From: Agromyces rhizosphaerae
GTDB lineage: Bacteria; Actinomycetota; Actinomycetes; Actinomycetales; Microbacteriaceae
Assembly (NCBI RefSeq): GCF_027925245.1
Contig: NZ_BSDP01000001.1
Location: 3,410,001 to 3,474,000, forward strand
Direction: 5' to 3'
Length of the DNA stretch: 64,000 nucleotides
Notes under the pieces: generated by a model
Seen by the model: only the letters and a program-made list of their open reading frames with translations
Databases searched by the model: none
Told to the model about the DNA's origin: nothing
Program-made: the position numbers and the translations under genes
Shown here: piece after piece, positions 59,551 through 64,000 of the stretch
How positions within the stretch are numbered: position 1 is the first letter of the stretch
How the letters are laid out: each line of letters opens with the position of its first letter

Positions 59551-60828
59551 TCATGCCTGTGGAGGGGTCGAACCGCGCTGCACGAGCCGCTCGTACCAGG
59601 CGAGCGCCGATTGGTCGGTGAGGCTCGCGACCTGGTCGACGACGACCCGCTTGCGCGCCGCGTCGTCGGCCGCTGCGCGCCAGTCGGCTGCGAACCCGAC
59701 GTCGAGGTGCTGCTCCCCCGTGGCCAGCAGGTGATCGGCGAGGTCGGCGAGGATGCGGCGCTGCTGCGCGTAGACCGGCTGCCGGGCGTTGGTCGCCATG
59801 ACGAAGGTCGCGACGATGCCCTTCATGACCGCGATCTCGGCGCGGATCTCGCTCGGCACGACGACGTCGGCGTCGAACCGGATGAGGCTCGCCATCGGGA
59901 ACGCGGCACGGGTCTCGTGGGTCGCGGTGACGGCGAACCGGCCGATCAGCTGGCTCGTGAAGTTCTTCAGACGCCCCTGCTCGATGCGCTGGCCGCTCCA
60001 CTCGTGCGGCCACAGCTCCATCGCGGCGAGCCGGTCGAAGGCCTCCGCCAGCTCGTCGGCCGGCACCGAGCCCCCGACCCAGTCGCCCATCGACTCGAGC
60101 AGCGCGTCGTGGTCGGCTCGCGCATTCAGGGCCGCGACGTCGATGTAGCCGTTCACGATGGCGTCCTCGAAGTCGTGCACCGAGTACGCGATGTCGTCGG
60201 AGAGGTCCATCACCTGGGCCTCGATGCAGAGCCTGCGCTCGGGCGCGCCGCGCCGCATCCACTCGAAGACGTCGGCGTCGTCGGCGTAGTAGCCGAACTT
60301 CTGCCGGCCGCTCGGGTCGGCGACCGAGCTCGACGCGGCCCACGGGTACTTGCAGCTCGCGTCGAGGCTCGCCCGGGTCAGGTTCAGCCCGAACGGCTGG
60401 CCGTCGTCGCCGAACACCTTCGGCTCGAGCCGGGTCAGGATGCGCAGGGTCTGCGCGTTGCCCTCGAACCCGCCGACGTCGGCCGCCCACTCGTTCAGCC
60501 CGTGCTCGCCGTTGTGACCGAACGGCGGGTGCCCCAGGTCGTGCGCGAGGCACGCGGTGTCGACGACGTCGGGCGAGAGGCCGAGGCTCGCGCCGATCTC
60601 CCGGCCGACCTGCGCCACCTCGAGCGAGTGGGTGAGGCGGTTGCGGGCGAAGTCGAGGCCGAGCGTGGGGCTCAGGACCTGCGTCTTCGCCGCCAGGCGC
60701 CGCAGCGAGCTCGAGTGCAGCAGGCGGGCGCGATCGCGCTCGAAGTCGCCGCGCCGGCTGTACTGCTGCTCCGGATGGCGCCGCTCGGTGTCGGCGTCGT
60801 CGTATCCGCCGAAGAGTCGATCGCGCAC
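59551..60828 (-). CDS. dgt: Deoxyguanosinetriphosphate triphosphohydrolase-like HD protein
   Basis: A 425-residue HD-domain hydrolase that removes triphosphate from dNTPs. Metal site: RNRLTHSLEVAQ (first His) and CLAHDLGHPPFGHNGE (HD pair and following His). DLSDDIAYSVHDFEDA supplies the last Asp. N-terminal QQYSRRGDFERDRARLLHSSSLRRLAAKTQV is the usual substrate region. The GTG start lies 2 bases after the dusB stop. Preferred nucleotide unknown. Confidence 0.94.
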   Translation of the reverse strand: MRDRLFGGYDDADTERRHPEQQYSRRGDFERDRARLLHSSSLRRLAAKTQVLSPTLGLDFARNRLTHSLEVAQVGREIGASLGLSPDVVDTACLAHDLGHPPFGHNGEHGLNEWAADVGGFEGNAQTLRILTRLEPKVFGDDGQPFGLNLTRASLDASCKYPWAASSSVADPSGRQKFGYYADDADVFEWMRRGAPERRLCIEAQVMDLSDDIAYSVHDFEDAIVNGYIDVAALNARADHDALLESMGDWVGGSVPADELAEAFDRLAAMELWPHEWSGQRIEQGRLKNFTSQLIGRFAVTATHETRAAFPMASLIRFDADVVVPSEIRAEIAVMKGIVATFVMATNARQPVYAQQRRILADLADHLLATGEQHLDVGFAADWRAAADDAARKRVVVDQVASLTDQSALAWYERLVQRGSTPPQA

Positions 60829-60830
60829 GC

Positions 60831-61985
60831 CTACCCGCCGCTCGTGTCGAGTTCGGCGTCGACGAGGCGCGCCCGGTCGTCGCCCACGAGCTCACGCGAG
60901 TCGAGCCATCCGTCGGGCAGTGCCGGGCGCTTGGGCGTGCCGGCGCGGCCCCGCGGGCCCTCGGCGCCCTCGCCCGGGTAGGGCGTGTCGGCGTCCAGCG
61001 TGCCGAGCAGCTCGTCGAGCTGGGCGAGCGACTCGACCGTCGCGAGCTTGGCCCGCAGCTCGCCGCCCACGGGGTACCCCTTGAAGTACCAGGCCACGTG
61101 CTTGCGGATGTCGCGGCAACCGCGCTCCTCCGACTCGAAGAACTCCGCGAGCAGTTCGGCGTGCCGGCGGAACGCCGTCGCGACCTCGCCCAGCGTGGGC
61201 TCGGCCTTGCGGTGCCCGCCGCGGAACGCCGAGGCCAGGTCGCCGAAGAGCCACGGCCGCCCGAGGCATCCGCGCCCCACCACGACCCCGTCGCAGCCGG
61301 TCTCGTCGACCATGCGCAGCGCGTCGTCGGCCGACCAGATGTCGCCGTTGCCGAGCACGGGCACGCTCGTGACGGTCTCCTTGAGCTTCGTGATCGCCGA
61401 CCAGTCGGCCTGCCCCGAGTAGAACTCGCTCGCCGTGCGGGCGTGCAGGGCGACGGATGCCACACCGGCACCCTCCGCGATGCGCCCGGCCTCCAGGTAG
61501 GTGAGGTGGTCGCCGTCGATGCCCTTGCGCATCTTGATCGTGAGCGGCACGTCGCCCGCGGCGCGCGTCGCACCCTCGACGATCGCGCGGAACAGGTCGG
61601 TCTTCCACGGCAGGGCCGCGCCGCCGCCCTTGCGGGTGACCTTGGGCACGGGGCATCCGAAGTTCAGGTCGATGTGGTCGGCACGGTCCTCGGCGACCAG
61701 CATCGTGACGGCCTCGGCGACCGTCTTCGGGTCGACGCCGTAGAGCTGGATCGAGCGCGGGGTCTCCGACTCGTGGTGGCGGATGAGGCGCATCGACTCG
61801 GGGGTGCGCTCGACGAGCGCGCGGCTCGTGATCATCTCGCTGACGTACAGGCCCGCGCCGTACTCGCGGCACAGCCGCCGGAACGCGGTGTTCGTGATGC
61901 CCGCCATCGGCGCGAGCACGACGGGCACCTCGAGCTCGATCGGGCCGATCGAGAGCGGGCGTACGGGGGTGGTGATCGTTGGCAT
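60831..61985 (-). CDS. dusB: tRNA-dihydrouridine synthase (DusB type)
   Basis: A 384-residue FMN enzyme reducing uridines in tRNA D-loops. Visible: VVLAPMAGITNTAFRRLCREYGAG at about 20-43, the catalytic Cys in DLNFGCPVPKV followed by TRKGGGAAL, IKMRKG, and VVVGRGCLGRPW (phosphate site). The ATG at 61985 gives a 384-residue protein with the usual beginning. The next two genes, dgt and dnaG, follow closely in the same direction. Confidence 0.95.
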   Translation of the reverse strand: MPTITTPVRPLSIGPIELEVPVVLAPMAGITNTAFRRLCREYGAGLYVSEMITSRALVERTPESMRLIRHHESETPRSIQLYGVDPKTVAEAVTMLVAEDRADHIDLNFGCPVPKVTRKGGGAALPWKTDLFRAIVEGATRAAGDVPLTIKMRKGIDGDHLTYLEAGRIAEGAGVASVALHARTASEFYSGQADWSAITKLKETVTSVPVLGNGDIWSADDALRMVDETGCDGVVVGRGCLGRPWLFGDLASAFRGGHRKAEPTLGEVATAFRRHAELLAEFFESEERGCRDIRKHVAWYFKGYPVGGELRAKLATVESLAQLDELLGTLDADTPYPGEGAEGPRGRAGTPKRPALPDGWLDSRELVGDDRARLVDAELDTSGG

Positions 61986-62080
61986 CGCTCTCGATTCTCC
62001 CAGACGAGGCGGCCGTTCCGGGACGTCGGCGGTTCGGCGGCACGTAGGATTCGGGCAGATCGAGTGCGGGGAGGACGCGG

Positions 62081-62566
62081 ATGCCACGGTTCGAGGGGCT
62101 CACCGGAGTCGAGCGCGTGCGCGCCGACGCCGCCGAGCGCGGGCTCGAGATCGACGTGATCGAGCGGCCCGCGGCGCGCAGCCTCGAGGAGGCGGCCGAG
62201 CTGCTCGGCATCACGCCCGGCGACATCGTGAAGTCGCTCGTCGTGAAGCGCAGCGACGACACCTACGTCTTCGCCCTCGTGCCCGGTGGCCGGAAGATCT
62301 CGTGGCCCAAGCTGCGCGCGCTGCTCGGGGTGAACAAGCTGCGACTGCCCGAGGCGTCGCTCGCGCTCGCCGCGACCGGCTACGAGCGCGGCACGATCAC
62401 GCCGCTCGGGTCGCACACGGAGTGGCCGGTCGTCGTCGACGAGGCCGTCGTCGGGCGCCGGGTGTCGATGGGCGCGGGCGAGCACGGCCGCAGCCTCTTC
62501 GTCGACGCCGATGCGCTCATCGCGGCGCTCGACGCGACCGTCGCCGACATCAGCGAGCCCGAGTAG
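62081..62566 (+). CDS. YbaK/EbsC family aminoacyl-tRNA deacylase-like protein
   Basis: A 161-residue protein of the YbaK/ProX group, which hydrolyses misacylated tRNAs. The family pattern is visible: AAELLGITPGDIVKSLVVKRSDDTYVFALVPGG, with the conserved Lys, then NKLRLPEASLALAATGYERGTITPLG, with the Gly-x3-Pro turn. GGGGAGGAC precedes the ATG, and TAGGAT (62045-62050) is a likely -10. Its last 17 bases overlap the convergent SDR gene. Confidence 0.9.
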   Translation: MPRFEGLTGVERVRADAAERGLEIDVIERPAARSLEEAAELLGITPGDIVKSLVVKRSDDTYVFALVPGGRKISWPKLRALLGVNKLRLPEASLALAATGYERGTITPLGSHTEWPVVVDEAVVGRRVSMGAGEHGRSLFVDADALIAALDATVADISEPE

Positions 62567-63383
62567 ATCCGCCGCGCGACCGGCGCACGACGGCGTCGAC
62601 CTGCCGGTGCACCAGGCCGGGGGCGAGGCGCGCCGCCAGGTGCGACAGCCGCGCCGATCGGCCGGGAACGATCAGGAACCGGTTCCGGCGGATGCCCGCA
62701 AGCAGCTCGCGCGCGACGACGTCCGCCGTGAGCAGCGAGGCGTTCGCGCTCACCGCGTGCGTCTCCGGCGGCTTGGTGCGCGCTTCGGCGGCGAGCCCCG
62801 GGGTGTCGGTGTCGGGCGGGCAGAGCACCGAGACGCCGATGCGCTCGGCGGCCAGCTCGCTGCGCAGCGCCTCGGAGAACCCGACGACCCCGAACTTCGA
62901 GGCGGCGTAGTCGGTGAAGCCCGCGATGCCGATCAGCCCGCCCAGCGAGCCGACGGTCGCGATGTGGCCGGTACCGCGCTCCCGCATCGCGGGCAGCACG
63001 GCGTGCACCGAGAGCCAGGTGCCGGCGAGGTTGATGCGGAGCGTCTCGTCGAGCTGCGCGGCGGTGACGTCCTCGAAGCGCCGCGGGATGGCGCGTCCCG
63101 CCGCCGTGACGAGCAGGTCGGGCACGCCGTGCGCGTCCATCGCCGCGGTCAGCGCGGGTGCGATGGCGTCGACGTCACCGACGTCGAGTCGCACGGTGGC
63201 GACGCGCTGGTCCTCGCGACGGCGCCGGGCCGCGACCGCTTCGCGCGCGTCGGCGAGCTGCTCCGCACCCCGGGCGACGAGCACCACGTCGGCGCCCTCC
63301 GCGGCGAGCCGCTGCGCGGCGGCGAGTCCGATGCCGCTGGAACCCCCGGTGATGAAGACCAGTCGTCCGTGGTAGCCGTCCAT
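62550..63383 (-). CDS. Short-chain dehydrogenase/reductase
   Basis: A 277-residue NAD(P)-dependent oxidoreductase. Cofactor motif ITGGSSGIG (11-19); active site Ser in VGSLGG and Tyr-x3-Lys in DYAASKFGVVG. The C-terminal region ending LLTADVVARELLAGIRRNRFLIVPG resembles 3-ketosphinganine reductase-like SDRs. Substrate unknown. The ATG has GGGGGC just upstream and TAGACG eight bases away. Overlaps the convergent YbaK gene. Confidence 0.9.
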   Translation of the reverse strand: MDGYHGRLVFITGGSSGIGLAAAQRLAAEGADVVLVARGAEQLADAREAVAARRRREDQRVATVRLDVGDVDAIAPALTAAMDAHGVPDLLVTAAGRAIPRRFEDVTAAQLDETLRINLAGTWLSVHAVLPAMRERGTGHIATVGSLGGLIGIAGFTDYAASKFGVVGFSEALRSELAAERIGVSVLCPPDTDTPGLAAEARTKPPETHAVSANASLLTADVVARELLAGIRRNRFLIVPGRSARLSHLAARLAPGLVHRQVDAVVRRSRGGSTRAR

Positions 63384-63482
63384 GCCCCCACGTCTACCAG
63401 ACCGGAGCCCTCGGCGGGCCGGACCGGCGCGTGGGTGGCCGCCTGACCGGCCGGCGTTGCACGCGGATGCGGAGATCTCGGC

Positions 63483-63534
63483 CGACACGCCGGTGAGCGG
63501 ATGCCGCCGTCGGCGTGTCGCGGAGAGTCTCCGC
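63483..63534 (-). terminator. Paired inverted repeats downstream of the dicysteine peptide gene
   Basis: CGACACGCC...GGCGTGTCG (63483-63491 / 63512-63520) and GCGGAGA-G-TCTCCGC (63520-63534) lie beyond the stop of the 54-residue gene on the minus strand, the second 14 bases from it. They probably end the DsbA-peptide transcript. The rest of the 165-base gap up to the SDR gene shows nothing else. Confidence 0.6.
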
Positions 63535-63548
63535 AACCGCGAACACGA

Positions 63549-63713
63549 CTACGAGTCGGCGGGCCCGAATCCGGGGATGACGCAGGCGTCACCCTCGCAG
63601 ACGGCGGCGGACGGGTCACCGGTCAGCATCGCGAAGGGCGTCGGCGCAGGGGCATCCATCGACTCAGTGGCATCCGCCTGCTCAGGGGCATCCGTCGCCT
63701 GCTCCCCGCTCAC
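63549..63713 (-). CDS. 54-residue peptide with C-x4-C motif, coupled to DsbA-like gene
   Basis: Translates as MSGEQATDAPEQ..., an acidic Ala/Asp/Glu/Pro-rich start, then AMLTGDPSAAV, then CEGDAC (C39, C44) and a short VIPGFGPADS tail. No signal peptide or membrane segment. Its GTG overlaps the stop of the DsbA-family gene (GTGA), the coupling used by other real pairs in this window (lipB-lipA, azlC-azlD). The two cysteines beside a thiol oxidoreductase gene suggest a substrate or partner. Family unknown to me. Confidence 0.65.
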   Translation of the reverse strand: MSGEQATDAPEQADATESMDAPAPTPFAMLTGDPSAAVCEGDACVIPGFGPADS

Positions 63714-64000
63714 GCGGCCGCCTCGCGCTCGCCGGCGACCTGGGTCAGCGCCTGGCTGAAGAGCTCCGCCGGCTGCGCGCCCGACACGCCGTACCTGCCG
63801 TCGATCACGAAGAACGGCACGCCCTGGATGCCGTAGGCCGCGGCCTGCGCGATGTCGGCCTGCACGGCGGCGGCGTACCGGTCCGAGTCGAGCGCCTCGC
63901 GCGCGGCATCCGCATCGAGCCCGACCTCGGCGCCCAGCGCGACGAGCTCGTCAACGCGGCCGACGTGGCGGCCGTCGACGAAGTACGCCTTGAGCAGGCG
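63710..64000 (-). CDS. DsbA family (FrnE-like) oxidoreductase, C-terminal part
   Basis: The last 96 residues of a protein that runs off the right edge. It shows the FrnE-type C-terminal half: LKAYFVDGRHVGRVDEL, an acidic helical insert, then AAAYGIQGVPFFVIDGRYGVSGAQP, with the cis-Pro loop (GVPFF) facing the active site and the final SGAQPAELFSQAL helix. The CxxC-like active site would be outside the window. FrnE-like proteins are cytoplasmic disulfide oxidoreductases or isomerases in polyketide producers and stress responses. Confidence 0.88.
   Translation of the reverse strand, partial: RLLKAYFVDGRHVGRVDELVALGAEVGLDADAAREALDSDRYAAAVQADIAQAAAYGIQGVPFFVIDGRYGVSGAQPAELFSQALTQVAGEREAAA

Overview
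This 64 kb stretch is chromosomal DNA from a high-GC actinomycete. I infer a member of the Microbacteriaceae (Agromyces/Microbacterium-like). The evidence is gene content: actinobacterial DUF3043, DUF4191, DUF3145 and DUF7455 proteins, homodimeric AceE, PpgK, GlnA1/GlnE/GlnA2, and a FasR-fabD-fabH-acpP-fabF operon. Codon usage is GC-rich, and GGATGCC/GGCATCC recurs throughout. I saw no insertion sequence, prophage, CRISPR array or rRNA. Genes are packed tightly, with many 1-17 bp overlaps.

Layout. 0-1.5 kb: start of the cytochrome oxidase operon (ctaC, partial ctaD). 1.5-10 kb: ErpA, an M20 dipeptidase, DUF3043, a phosphodiesterase-like enzyme, and a convergent second type IIA topoisomerase (parC, parE). 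10-14 kb: DUF7455, then sigA followed by a MurT/GatD-type pair, with a PAC2 protein upstream. 15-22 kb: lipoate and 2-oxoacid dehydrogenase block (lpdA, sucB, lipB, lipA) with a pseudokinase-like membrane protein, DUF4191 and an RDD protein. 22-30.5 kb: nitrogen block (glnA1 behind a four-half-site GlnR box, glnE, glnA2), then panB, a SPOR-like protein and ppgK. 30.5-33.7 kb: rnpB, a C4 zinc-ribbon coiled-coil protein, Nif3, a hexapeptide-repeat protein, a VOC protein and tRNA-Val. 33.9-41.5 kb: aceE and the fatty-acid operon. 41.6-50.6 kb: thioredoxin-like/CcdA pair, DUF3145, PadR, a family A polymerase-like protein, a zinc-finger nuclease candidate, two small membrane proteins, an acyl-CoA hydratase/hydrolase-Nudix-GNAT operon, and a PfkB kinase. 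50.6-57.5 kb: tRNA-Met, GT4 glycosyltransferase, NIPA/DMT transporter, def, azlCD, tRNA-Asn, and an ABC ATPase plus solute-binding protein without permeases. 57.6-64 kb: dnaG, dgt, dusB, a YbaK protein, an SDR, and a DsbA-type protein coupled to a 54-residue dicysteine peptide.

Themes. (1) The most interesting locus is the pair downstream of sigA. The GatD partner has Gly where the glutaminase nucleophile Cys belongs. The MurT partner contains no cysteine, so it lacks the zinc ribbon typical of MurT. I infer an amidotransferase repurposed for the B-type peptidoglycan of Microbacteriaceae, in which the D-Glu alpha-carboxyl carries the cross-bridge. (2) About twenty genes show a TANNNT-like -10 element 6-7 bases before the start codon, implying leaderless mRNAs; I used this to choose several starts. 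(3) The gln genes carry a well-formed GlnR operator. All functional calls come from reading motifs by eye; no database search was possible.
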